From contig JADZAF010000192.1 in the NCBI GenBank assembly GCA_020852755.1, forward strand, positions 1 through 51,040: a stretch of 51,040 nt of DNA. Reading direction: 5' to 3'. Of this stretch, positions 7,374 through 14,991 are shown one piece after another (position 1 is the stretch's first letter; every line of letters begins with the position of its first letter). The translations under genes were made by a program, and so were the position numbers. Source of the DNA: Bryobacterales bacterium. Its GTDB lineage: Bacteria > Acidobacteriota > Terriglobia > Bryobacterales > Bryobacteraceae. The notes under the pieces were generated by a model. The model worked only from the letters and a program-made list of their open reading frames with translations. It did no database searches and was not told the DNA's origin.

Positions 7374-8074
7374 CTGTGTTCCCTTCCGTTTGAGAGGCGC
7401 TGCCGCACGATACGAAGCACGGATTCTTCCACCTGCTCGGCGGAGAGCCCGCTGGAGTCCACGTAGATCGCGTCGGGAGCCTGCACCAGGGGCGCCTCGC
7501 TGCGCGTCCGGTCGCGCGTGTCGCGTTCCTTGATCTGGACGGCCACGGCCTTTTCGGCTTCCGGCGGCAGGGCCTGCCGCTGCCCGAGTTCGGCGACCCG
7601 CCGTCGCACCCGTTCTTCCTGGCCGGCGTCCAGGAAGACTTTCACGTCCGCATCGGGGAAGACCACCGAGCCGATGTCCCGGCCCTCCATGACGACCGAG
7701 GCGGAGACCGCCATCGCCCGTTGCTGCTCGACCAGGGCCTGGCGCAGCCCGGCGCCGGTGGCCGCCACCGAGGCTGCGGCGGAGACGTCGGGGTCCCGAA
7801 TGGCCTCCGTGACATCCTCGCCGTTGAGCCACACCCGGGAACTGCCCGGTTCGAAGCGAATCGAGGCGGCCCGCGCCAGTTGCTGCATGCGGTAGCGATC
7901 CGAGGGATCGATGTTCCGGCGCAGGGCCCAGAGGGCCACGGCACGGTACATCGCGCCGCTGTCGATATAGGTGAACCCGAGGCGCGCAGCGAGCCGGCGG
8001 GCCAGGGTGCTCTTGCCCGCGCCGGCTGGGCCGTCAATGGCGATGACGATCCGCCGGCCGGTGCTGTGGCTCAT
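7370..8074 (-). CDS. cmk: Cytidylate kinase
   Basis: Cmk phosphorylates CMP and dCMP in the cytoplasm. The 234-residue protein carries the P-loop GPAGAGKST (residues 15-23), followed by the YIDSGAMYRAVAL motif and the RDIGSVVFPDADVK motif that binds the pyrimidine and the LID region. The C-terminal basic segment ERDTRDRTR is the typical LID/adenine-binding end. Length is normal. The stop codon overlaps the aspartate kinase start (TTGA), so the two are translationally coupled. The upstream gene on this strand ends 122 bp away beyond a strong GC hairpin. Confidence 0.93.
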   Translation of the reverse strand: MSHSTGRRIVIAIDGPAGAGKSTLARRLAARLGFTYIDSGAMYRAVALWALRRNIDPSDRYRMQQLARAASIRFEPGSSRVWLNGEDVTEAIRDPDVSAAASVAATGAGLRQALVEQQRAMAVSASVVMEGRDIGSVVFPDADVKVFLDAGQEERVRRRVAELGQRQALPPEAEKAVAVQIKERDTRDRTRSEAPLVQAPDAIYVDSSGLSAEQVEESVLRIVRQRLSNGREHS

Positions 8075-8144
8075 TCGGGCTTGCGCTGCTCCTTCCCACG
8101 TTTACTTCATGATACGGCAATCGGAGGGGCAGACGCTGCGGATC

Positions 8145-8166
8145 GGGGCCGGTCCGGGCCGGCCCC
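8145..8166 (-). terminator. GC-rich hairpin after the secreted-repeat gene
   Basis: GGGGCCGG (8145-8152) and CCGGCCCC (8159-8166) form a perfect 8-bp stem with a 6-nt loop, about 30 nt past the stop of the gene ending at 8197. No U-run follows, so it is a weak terminator candidate that may instead stabilise the 3' end. Confidence 0.35.
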
Positions 8167-8196
8167 AGGTGAGGCTGCCAGGGGGTTGGAAATGTT

Positions 8197-9174
8197 CTAC
8201 TGCGGTTCAGCCGTACCGGCGCCCATGGTGTCCGCGTCAGTGAAGACGAAGTGGAGCGAGCGGTCGCGGTCGCCGAGAATGAAACGCACGTTCCGCGTCT
8301 CCGCCTGAGCCGTTCCGCCTTGAGACGGCGGCAGCGAGGCCCCGGGCGGAATCATGAATCTCGCCGTTCCGGTGCAGTCCGAACTCACACTGTAGGTCCC
8401 CGTGATCTGGTGCTGCGGAAACATGGCTCCCGTGGCGTCGAGGACGAAGCTCCCGGCGCCGTCGGCGTAGAAGCGCCCCGCATGGGTGAACGGGGCCAGC
8501 GAGGCGCCCGCGTCTCCTCCCGCGGCGGGGGCGGCCAGCGACGACAGTCCGCTGATGGCCATGCCGTACGCTCCGTTGAGGCTGCCGTTGTTGCAGGCGT
8601 TGTTGGCCGCCATTCGCCGCAGGGTCACCAGAGTGGTCGGAACCGGCGTCGGCAGCATGGCTCCGGTGGTCCCGGGAGGCGCGGCCGCCGCCGCACCCGT
8701 CTGGATCAGTTTGACCTGATCGCCTACCAGGACTCCGAACAGGTCGGGCCCCGCGCCGTCATTGTCCCGCAGGCGCACGCTGACCGTGCAGTCGGCATTC
8801 ACCGTGTAAGTTCCCACCGGGGCGAGGTTCGCGGAGCTGTCCGTCAGTTGCGCCAGAAGATTCCCGGCTCCATCGGCCAGCACCACGCCAATGGCCGCGA
8901 AGGGACCGGGCGAGATGCTGCCTCGGAAGAAGTCGCCGACCGCGGTTCCGCCGATGAGCGAGTCGGGATTGAGCATGTTCCCCGGCGCGGCCGCGCCCGT
9001 GGTTCCGGGAGGCGCGATGGTGACGCCGGGCGTCAGGAGTCTCGAACCGATCAGGCCGTAATAGCCGTTCAGGTCGCCGGAAGTGCACCAGTTCCTGGCA
9101 TACCCCGGCGTAGCCAGGGATACCCCGGCAACAAGAACACCAAAGGCCACTCTGGATCGAATCAACTTCGTCAT
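8197..9174 (-). CDS. Secreted protein with two ~130-150-residue repeats, unknown function
   Basis: The 325-residue protein starts with a signal peptide (MTKLIRSRVAFGVLVAGVSLATPGYA). The mature part is an internal duplication: unit one opens CTSGDLNGYYGL and unit two CNNGSLNGAYGM, and each later contains an ADGAG strand and a GTYTVNADCTV / GTYSVSSDCTG strand with a conserved Cys. One disulfide per unit is likely. A PPGTTGA string occurs in both the first unit and the linker. Such repeats are frequent in acidobacterial exported proteins but I know no assigned function. GAGAGGG precedes the ATG. It stands alone between cmk and a large intergenic region. Confidence 0.72.
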   Translation of the reverse strand: MTKLIRSRVAFGVLVAGVSLATPGYARNWCTSGDLNGYYGLIGSRLLTPGVTIAPPGTTGAAAPGNMLNPDSLIGGTAVGDFFRGSISPGPFAAIGVVLADGAGNLLAQLTDSSANLAPVGTYTVNADCTVSVRLRDNDGAGPDLFGVLVGDQVKLIQTGAAAAAPPGTTGAMLPTPVPTTLVTLRRMAANNACNNGSLNGAYGMAISGLSSLAAPAAGGDAGASLAPFTHAGRFYADGAGSFVLDATGAMFPQHQITGTYSVSSDCTGTARFMIPPGASLPPSQGGTAQAETRNVRFILGDRDRSLHFVFTDADTMGAGTAEPQ

Positions 9175-9500
9175 TTTTCCCTCTCTGTATCGATTGCGGC
9201 TGCAGTGTCAGGCTGCACCTGCCAGCCGAAGCTTCAGGAGTCGCCGGAACCGCGCTGCCCCGCCGGAAGTACTGTACAGCGAGGGAGCGGGCGCCGGTCA
9301 CTCGCCATACCCTAAAGGCTTTGTCTCCTCTGGGAAGTGTACGGTTGCGATTCCCGGCGTTTCAACATCCGCACGAGCCGGGACAGTGTGGGAAGTAACA
9401 CCGGAAGCCGGAAGTGTTATGCCGCTTGCTGCCTAAAAATACAGAGTGCCGGGCGTTCCAGTAAGTGAGCGGGAATTCGACTTATAGAAAGCGCGGAACG
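9175..9500. other. Intergenic region without a gene
   Basis: This is the common upstream or downstream space of two minus-strand genes. The 5' region of the secreted-repeat gene lies here. The only structure I see is a 6-bp inverted repeat (TAACAC 9396-9401 / GTGTTA 9414-9419). No convincing promoter, RNA gene or coding frame is visible. Confidence 0.55.
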
Positions 9501-9875
9501 CTACGAACCGGGAGTAAGTGGATTTACCGCGAATGCGTATTCCATCACAGGGCGGCCTCCGGCGAGATGTTCCTGAATGATCCTCTCCAGCACCTCCGGA
9601 GTGGCTGAGTGATACCACACGCCTTCCGGGTAGACCACGGCGATGGGCCCCTGCTCGCACACCCGCAGGCAGTTCGCCTTGGTTCGATACACGCAGTTCC
9701 CGCCGCGGTGGAGTCCGAGCTCCGTCAAGCGCCTCTTCAGGTACTCCCAGGAGACCAGGCTGGCCTCGTACGTGGAACACTTCGGCTCGCTCTGCCCCGC
9801 GCAGAGGAAGATGTGGCGCCGGATGTTGGGGATATTGAGCCTGGACGCGATCCGGACCAGCTGTTCGGAGTCCAT
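9501..9875 (-). CDS. Thioredoxin-like [2Fe-2S] ferredoxin
   Basis: This 124-residue protein has the cysteine layout of thioredoxin-fold [2Fe-2S] ferredoxins: C25 and C33 in [13 protein letters not shown], and C69 and C73 in NCLRVC; C61 is an extra. The strand [12 protein letters not shown] following the cluster site is typical. There is no signal peptide, so it should act in the cytoplasm as an electron carrier. The redox partner is unknown and nothing nearby is an obvious oxidoreductase partner. The start ATG has no Shine-Dalgarno, but TATTCT ends 8 nt before it. The gene diverges from the zincin gene with only 24 bp between start codons. Confidence 0.83.
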   Translation of the reverse strand: MDSEQLVRIASRLNIPNIRRHIFLCAGQSEPKCSTYEASLVSWEYLKRRLTELGLHRGGNCVYRTKANCLRVCEQGPIAVVYPEGVWYHSATPEVLERIIQEHLAGGRPVMEYAFAVNPLTPGS

Positions 9876-9882
9876 AGTTCAG

Positions 9883-9889
9883 TAGAATA
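9883..9889. promoter_or_regulatory. Candidate bidirectional -10 element
   Basis: The 7-bp core TAGAATA reads TAGAAT (9883-9888) on the plus strand, 11 nt before the zincin ATG, and TATTCT (9889-9884) on the minus strand, 8 nt before the ferredoxin ATG. One AT-rich core could therefore serve both divergent genes. I found no -35 boxes. Confidence 0.4.
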
Positions 9890-9899
9890 GCAGCAAGGG

Positions 9900-10313
9900 A
9901 TGAGCCCGCAGGACTTCGACCGCCTGGTGGAGAGCGCGTGCGCCAGGATTCCAGCCCGCTTCCGCAAGCGCCTGGAGAACGTGGCCTTCGTGGTGGAACA
10001 GGAGCCGTCCGCCCGGCACCTGGCTTCCGCCGGAGTCGTTTCCGGCTCGCTGCTGGGCCTGTATCAAGGCCGTCCGCTGCCGCAGCGCAGCGTGCAGGAC
10101 GGCTTCGTCATGCCCGACCAGATCATTATCTTCCAGGGCCCCCACGAGCGGCTGGCCCGAAGCCCGGCGCACTTGCGCACGCTGGTGGAGCAGACCGTCT
10201 GGCACGAGGTGGCGCATTACTTCGGCATGAACGAGCGCCAGGTCCGGACGGCCGAGCGCCGGCGCCGCAAGCTTTCGAGCCCGCGCCGGGAATCCCCGGG
10301 CGGCCGGTTTTGA
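9900..10313 (+). CDS. Zincin-like metallopeptidase family protein
   Basis: The 137-residue protein contains HEVAHYFGMNERQV (H102, E103, H106), the HExxH zinc site of the small zincin family (Pfam Zincin_1, formerly DUF1025). Other family hallmarks are FRKRLENVAFVVE near the N-terminus and the GLYQG and IIIFQGP segments in the middle. No signal peptide is present. The physiological substrate of this family is not established. The gene diverges from the ferredoxin gene and is followed 30 bp downstream by the DUF1080 gene on the same strand. The C-terminus is unusually basic. Confidence 0.85.
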   Translation: MSPQDFDRLVESACARIPARFRKRLENVAFVVEQEPSARHLASAGVVSGSLLGLYQGRPLPQRSVQDGFVMPDQIIIFQGPHERLARSPAHLRTLVEQTVWHEVAHYFGMNERQVRTAERRRRKLSSPRRESPGGRF

Positions 10314-10343
10314 TAACCTAACAGTTTCAAAAAAGGAACCCCT

Positions 10344-11207
10344 ATGCTTCATCCACATTCCGCCCGCAAGGGGCGGCCGCTCTTTCTGCTTGCGCTGGCC
10401 GGCGTAGCTCTGGTGGTGCTCTACTGCGCGCCCGCCTCGAACCAGTCCAAAGGCCGGACCTCGCCTGTGGGCTACGACGACACGCCCGTGCTGCCCGGCC
10501 AGAAATGGCGGGTGCACGACATCCACCGGCCGCGGCCCAAGGTCGTCACACCCGCTGCGCAGCCCGGCGCCCCGCCGTCGGATGCGATAGTTCTGTTCGA
10601 CGGCAAAGACCTGTCACGCTGGGTGAACCGCGGCAAGGGCCCGGACCGCGGAAAACTGCTGGACGCCAGATGGACCGTGCGGGACGGGTACGTGGAGGCC
10701 GCCGGCGGCGCGGGCGACCTGGTGACCAAAGAGAAGTTCGGAGACTGCCAGCTGCACATCGAGTGGGCCTCACCCTCGCTGGTCGACGGAACCAGCCAGT
10801 GGCGGGGCAACAGCGGCGTGCTGCTGATGAGCCGCTACGAGATCCAGGTGCTGGATTCCTTCGAGAATCCGACCTACGCCGATGGACAGGCGGGAGCCAT
10901 TTACGGCCAGTGGCCGCCCCTGGTGAACGCTTCCCGGAAACCGGGCGAGTGGCAGAGCTACGACATCGTCTTTGAAGCTCCGCGTTTCGAGGGAGACAAG
11001 GTGGTAAAGCCGGCCTACTTCACGGTGTTCCACAACGGTGTCCTGGTGCACAACCGCCAGGCCGCCGTAGGCCGCATGGCCCACCGGGTGGTTGGGACTT
11101 ACGCGCCGCATGACGCCGAAGAACCGCTGGCGCTGCAGGACCACGACGTGCCGGTTCGCTACCGCAATATCTGGATCCGGCGGCTGGCGGGCTACGATCA
11201 GCCATAA
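10344..11207 (+). CDS. DUF1080 protein (3-keto-glycoside hydrolase/lyase-like), exported
   Basis: DUF1080 domains have a concanavalin-like jelly-roll fold, and characterised members cleave 3-keto-glycosides. The domain begins near residue 80 with IVLFDGKDLSRWVNR and includes ARWTVRDGYVEA, TKEKFGDCQLHIEW, NSGVLLMSRYEIQVLDS and GAIYGQWPPLVNASRKPGEWQSYDIVFEAPRF, split here as the usual core blocks. The N-terminus has a hydrophobic segment (FLLALAGVALVVLYC) that could be a signal peptide or, given the Cys, a lipoprotein-like anchor. AAGGA precedes the start. It converges on a Tat-exported TIM-barrel gene, a partner type also seen in 3-keto-sugar loci. Confidence 0.82.
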   Translation: MLHPHSARKGRPLFLLALAGVALVVLYCAPASNQSKGRTSPVGYDDTPVLPGQKWRVHDIHRPRPKVVTPAAQPGAPPSDAIVLFDGKDLSRWVNRGKGPDRGKLLDARWTVRDGYVEAAGGAGDLVTKEKFGDCQLHIEWASPSLVDGTSQWRGNSGVLLMSRYEIQVLDSFENPTYADGQAGAIYGQWPPLVNASRKPGEWQSYDIVFEAPRFEGDKVVKPAYFTVFHNGVLVHNRQAAVGRMAHRVVGTYAPHDAEEPLALQDHDVPVRYRNIWIRRLAGYDQP

Positions 11208-11321
11208 GAGACGGCGCCGCGCGAATGCCCGGCGGCGGGCCGGAAGGCCTGGCCCCACAGGCGTTTTCATGAATTTCGGCGGCGGCAGGGCGCCGTGCAG
11301 CGGCAGGCGCCTGGGCGAGCT

Positions 11322-12404
11322 TCAGGCCCGGGGCTGCGGCACTTCCGCGGTGACCCGGTCCCGGAGCGCCTTCATGTAGCCCAAGGTGTAGGCGGTGGTG
11401 GACTGGGGATAGCCTCCGCCGGGAACGTGATCCGGGATCGCAATACCGGTGAAGTTCACTTCGCGCATGGCACGCATCACCTGGTACATGTCCACATAGC
11501 CGTTGTCCACGAAGGTCTCGCGGAAACGGGGCAGCGGCTGATCGACGTTGCGGAAGTGGATCTTGAAAAGGCGCTTCCTGTTCCCGTAATAGCGAATGGC
11601 ATCGGCGGGGCTTTTGCCCATCAGCTTGCCGCCCTCGGCCCAGGTTCCCACGCACAGGCAAACGCCGAAGTAATCGCTATCGGCGATCTGGATGGCCCGC
11701 TCAAAGCCTTCAAAGTTGCGAAACACGCGGGCCACGCCGCCCAGTGTGTCCACGGGCGGGTCGTCGGGGTGCAGGCCGATACGGACCCTGGCCTTCTCGG
11801 CCGCCGGCATCACGCCGCGGATGAAGCGGGTGAAGGTCTTCCAGATATGGTCTTCGCTATACTCGCGCCCATGCGAGTTGGGCAGCTTGCGGGCGGTTTC
11901 CAGGTCGAACTCGCGGGTCTCGGCGCCGCGGTTCTTCACCCGGGCCGTCTGGTAGTAGCCGGGCACCATCTGCACCTTGATGTTGGCCATGTGCGCGTAC
12001 GTGGTGTAGTGAATCCCGGCCCGGCCCAGGTTGGCAAGGTGCCGGCGAAACTGTTCGATCTTGCCGTCCACGCCGTCCAGGCCCAGGACGATGGTGGGGT
12101 CGCAATGCAGGTCGATGCAGCCTATGTTGTAGACTTCGACGCCGATGGCGTCCAGGCGCCGGCGCGTCTCCAGCATCCAGTCCAGGGTGGCCTGTTCGGT
12201 GGTGCTCCAGATGGACACCGCGTCCAGCCCGGAATTCTGCAGCATGGCCAGGTCCTGCTCCCGGGGGTTGGGCGTGAAGGTCATGCCGATCTTGATGCCG
12301 CCGGCCGCGCTGCCCCGTCCGGCGAAGGTCAGCAAGCCCGCCATGGCGCCTCCCGCCGCGGTGCGTACAAAAGTTCTGCGATCGAAGCGCGAAGACAACG
12401 GCAC
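11322..12404 (-). CDS. Tat-exported sugar phosphate isomerase/epimerase-like TIM barrel
   Basis: The protein is a xylose-isomerase-like TIM barrel of about 360 residues. A twin-arginine signal (FDRRTFVRTAAGGAMAGLL) directs export. The barrel strands include KIGMTFTP, EVYNIGCIDLH, RIGLHPDDPP, YFGVCLCVGTWAEGG and FKIHFRNVDQP, which carry the metal-binding Glu, His and Asp residues. I start at GTG 12404, preceded by GGAGGGG; the frame extends 30 codons upstream without family resemblance. The enzyme could hydrate or epimerise a 3-keto sugar intermediate made by the neighbouring DUF1080 protein, but that is inference. It is a paralogue of the protein at 5041-5952. Confidence 0.8.
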   Translation of the reverse strand: MPLSSRFDRRTFVRTAAGGAMAGLLTFAGRGSAAGGIKIGMTFTPNPREQDLAMLQNSGLDAVSIWSTTEQATLDWMLETRRRLDAIGVEVYNIGCIDLHCDPTIVLGLDGVDGKIEQFRRHLANLGRAGIHYTTYAHMANIKVQMVPGYYQTARVKNRGAETREFDLETARKLPNSHGREYSEDHIWKTFTRFIRGVMPAAEKARVRIGLHPDDPPVDTLGGVARVFRNFEGFERAIQIADSDYFGVCLCVGTWAEGGKLMGKSPADAIRYYGNRKRLFKIHFRNVDQPLPRFRETFVDNGYVDMYQVMRAMREVNFTGIAIPDHVPGGGYPQSTTAYTLGYMKALRDRVTAEVPQPRA

Positions 12405-12558
12405 GGGCCCCTCCTTCTTCGCTACAGTCTCAGTCTTCACACACGGCTTTGTCAAGGCAAGACCGCGGCTTCCGGGGGCGGTGACGGGGCGCACATACCG
12501 GCCGGCCTGCCGGTTCCTCCAGTGTGGTTTGATACCCGGTCCTGCCGCGCGCCGGCTT

Positions 12559-12564
12559 TACCAT
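12559..12564 (+). promoter_or_regulatory. Candidate leaderless -10 (TACCAT)
   Basis: TACCAT ends 7 nt before the ATG at 12572, which has no Shine-Dalgarno. A TTGATA lies at 12529-12534, but the 24-nt spacing is too long for a standard -35. Confidence 0.35.
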
Positions 12565-12571
12565 TTTCGTT

Positions 12572-13483
12572 ATGGCCTCCGAGAAAGTGCTGCAGGCGAT
12601 CGAGCGCCAGGACTGGTTTCAGCCTCTGGAGGAGGGGCTGAGCCGGGCGGTGGACCGCGTGTACGATTCCATGGGGCCGCGCGGCAGGGCGGTCAGGAAC
12701 TTCCTGCACGGCGTCTGGCTGGGACACCCGCTCCACGCCGTCCTGACGGACATTCCCGTGGGCGCCTGGACGGCGGGTTTTGTCCTGGACGTCATCGATG
12801 AACTGCGCGGCGACCGGCGGTCCGGCCGGCCGGCCGATGCCGCCATCGCCACCGGTCTGGTGACGGCGGCGGCCGCGGCGGCGGCAGGCGTGACGGACTG
12901 GCGCCACACGGATGGCGGAGCCCGGCGGGTGGGCCTGGCGCACGGAGTGCTCAACCTGGCCGCGGCTGGATTGTATGCCGCCTCTCTTGTCGCCCGCGGC
13001 CGGGGAGAAAGGCGGACCGGCCGTAGCCTGGCCTTCGCCGGTTTCGGCCTGGCGTTCGCTTCGGCCTACCTGGGCGGGGGCCTGACTTACTCGCGGCGCA
13101 TCGGGGTCAGCCACGCGGCGGCCGGAGGCGAGCCGCGCGATTTCGTCGCCGTGCTTGCGGAAGAGGAGCTGCACGAAGGGGCGCCGCGCCGGGTCGATGC
13201 GGCGGGCGTGCCGGTGCTCCTGGTGCGGCGCGGGGGCCGTGTGGAGGCCATCGGCGAGGTCTGCTCCCACCTCGGCGGACCGTTGTCGGAAGGCAGACTG
13301 GAGGACGGCGTCATTCGTTGTCCCTGGCACGGCTCGCGCTTCTCGATCCACGACGGCTCGGTGGTCGACGGGCCGGCCAGCCACCGCCAGCCCTGTTTCG
13401 AGACCCGGCGGCGCAACGGGCATATCGAGGTCCGTGCGGCTTCCGCGGCGAGCGGCCGGGCCGGCAAGTCCCCGGCATACTGA
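12572..13483 (+). CDS. DUF2231 membrane domain fused to a Rieske [2Fe-2S] domain
   Basis: The first ~170 residues are a DUF2231 membrane unit: FLHGVWLGHPLHAVLTDIPVGAW is its His-containing signature, with about four hydrophobic helices after it. The C-terminal ~110 residues are a Rieske domain with cluster ligands C-x-H in CSHLGG (about residue 231) and C-x2-H in CPWHGSRF (about 251). The likely role is membrane-associated electron transfer, but the partner is unknown. The fusion of both domains recurs in soil bacteria to my knowledge. The start has no Shine-Dalgarno and a TACCAT box 7 nt upstream. The gene diverges from the TIM-barrel gene at 11322-12404. Confidence 0.85.
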   Translation: MASEKVLQAIERQDWFQPLEEGLSRAVDRVYDSMGPRGRAVRNFLHGVWLGHPLHAVLTDIPVGAWTAGFVLDVIDELRGDRRSGRPADAAIATGLVTAAAAAAAGVTDWRHTDGGARRVGLAHGVLNLAAAGLYAASLVARGRGERRTGRSLAFAGFGLAFASAYLGGGLTYSRRIGVSHAAAGGEPRDFVAVLAEEELHEGAPRRVDAAGVPVLLVRRGGRVEAIGEVCSHLGGPLSEGRLEDGVIRCPWHGSRFSIHDGSVVDGPASHRQPCFETRRRNGHIEVRAASAASGRAGKSPAY

Positions 13484-13563
13484 GCCGCGACTGCAAGGAG
13501 CGGTTTAGCAGCTCCCTCTGGCCGCGAACTCCGCTCCGGCCGGAGGATCCCGGGATCTTCCGC

Positions 13564-13569
13564 TATATT
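13564..13569 (+). promoter_or_regulatory. Candidate leaderless -10 (TATATT)
   Basis: TATATT ends 8 nt before the ATG at 13578; no Shine-Dalgarno and no clear -35 are present. It would drive the packed gene run from 13578 onward. Confidence 0.42.
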
Positions 13570-13577
13570 CGATAAGT

Positions 13578-14987
13578 ATGGCCCTGTTGTCGGTCCTGGT
13601 GCCCCTGTACAACGAGGAGGAGTTCATCGGACCGCTGCTCGAGCGTGTGCTGCGGGCGCCTCTGCCGGACGGAATGACGCGCGAAGTGATCGTGGTGGAC
13701 GACGGCTCCACCGACGGCTCGGCCGAAATCGTCGAGCAGATGGCCGCCTGCCGGCCCGCCGAGTTGCGCCTGCTCCGGCACCCCCGCAACACCGGCAAGG
13801 GCGCCGCCATCTCGACGGCCCTGCAACGGGCGCGCGGGGAATTCACCATCATCCAGGACGCCGACCTGGAGTACGATCCGAACGAGTACCGCTATCTCCT
13901 CAAGCCGCTGCTGGACGGCAGGGCCGATGTGGTCTACGGCTCGCGCTTCATGATTGTCGGCGAGCGCCGCGTTCTGTACTTCTGGCACTCGGTGGCCAAC
14001 CGCTTCCTTAGCGAGTTCGTCAACCTGGTGGCCGACCTGAACCTGACCGATGTCGAAACCTGCTACAAGGCCTTCCGCACGTCCCTGCTGCGCAGCGTTC
14101 CCATCCGCAGCAGACGCTTCGGCATCGAGCCCGAAATCACCATCAAGCTGGCGCGCCGGCGGGTCCGCATCTACGAGACTCCCATCAGCTACCATGGCAG
14201 GACTTACGAGGAAGGCAAGAAGATCGGCCTGAGAGACGCCATCGAAGCGGTGTTCGTCGTTCTGCGCTACGCCTTGACCAACGACATCTACCGCGACTCG
14301 GGCCCCGACATTCTGCATGCGCTGTCGGCGGCGCCGCGCTTCAACCGCTGGATGGCGGATACGATCCGGCCCTATGTGGGCGACGCCGTTCTGGAGATCG
14401 GCGCCGGCATCGGAAACCTGACCCGGGCGCTGATCCCGCGGCGCCGGTGGTACGTGGCCAGCGACATCGATCCGGAGCATCTGGCGCGGCTCGCCACCCG
14501 CTTCCATCACCGTCCGAACCTCGAGGTGCGCCATTGCGACCTCACCCGGCCCGAAGATTTCGAGCCGTTGCGCGGACGCATGGATTCGGTGGTCTGTTTG
14601 AACGTGCTGGAGCACATCGAGGACGACCTGGCCGGCCTGCGCAACCTGTATGCGGCGCTCAAACCGGGCGGCCGTGCGATCGTGCTGGTGCCGCATGGCC
14701 AGGAAATCTACGGAACGCTCGACAAGGCGCTCGGCCATTACCGCCGCTACTCGCGCGAAGAGCTGGCCGGAAGGCTGCGCGACGCAGGTTTCCGGGTAGA
14801 ACGGATACTGGAGTTTAACCGGATTTCGCGGCCGGGCTGGTACGTGAGCGGGCGCATTTTGAAGCGAACCACGCTGGGTTACTTCCAGATGAAGGTCTTC
14901 GACCGCTTCGTCTGGCTGTGGCGCCGCATCGATTCGGCGCTTCCCTGGCCGCCGACCTCCATCATCGCCATTGCCGCGAAGGAATAG
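13578..14987 (+). CDS. GT2 glycosyltransferase fused to a SAM-dependent methyltransferase
   Basis: Residues 1-230 are a family 2 glycosyltransferase of the dolichyl-/undecaprenyl-phosphate sugar transferase type: SVLVPLYNEEEFIG, VIVVDDGSTDGSAE, the DADLEYDP metal/nucleotide site and VVYGSRF. Residues from about 255 form a class I methyltransferase with motif I VLEIGAGIGNLT and the block VVCLNVLEHIEDDLAGL ... LKPGGRAIVLVPHG. The protein is cytoplasmic, perhaps at the membrane face, and likely modifies a lipid-linked sugar or cell-surface glycan. The fused architecture is intact with no stop in the 469 codons. The next gene starts 5 bp downstream. Confidence 0.86.
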   Translation: MALLSVLVPLYNEEEFIGPLLERVLRAPLPDGMTREVIVVDDGSTDGSAEIVEQMAACRPAELRLLRHPRNTGKGAAISTALQRARGEFTIIQDADLEYDPNEYRYLLKPLLDGRADVVYGSRFMIVGERRVLYFWHSVANRFLSEFVNLVADLNLTDVETCYKAFRTSLLRSVPIRSRRFGIEPEITIKLARRRVRIYETPISYHGRTYEEGKKIGLRDAIEAVFVVLRYALTNDIYRDSGPDILHALSAAPRFNRWMADTIRPYVGDAVLEIGAGIGNLTRALIPRRRWYVASDIDPEHLARLATRFHHRPNLEVRHCDLTRPEDFEPLRGRMDSVVCLNVLEHIEDDLAGLRNLYAALKPGGRAIVLVPHGQEIYGTLDKALGHYRRYSREELAGRLRDAGFRVERILEFNRISRPGWYVSGRILKRTTLGYFQMKVFDRFVWLWRRIDSALPWPPTSIIAIAAKE

Positions 14988-14991
14988 TACC

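Noticed and set aside
7374..7832. Upstream extension of the aspartate kinase frame
   Set aside because: It overlaps cmk in another frame, is Arg/Gly/Ala-rich and adds nothing that matches the family; TTG 7373 fits coupling to cmk.
9396..9419. TAACAC/GTGTTA inverted repeat as an operator
   Set aside because: The arms are only 6 bp with a 12-nt loop and are not close to a recognisable promoter.
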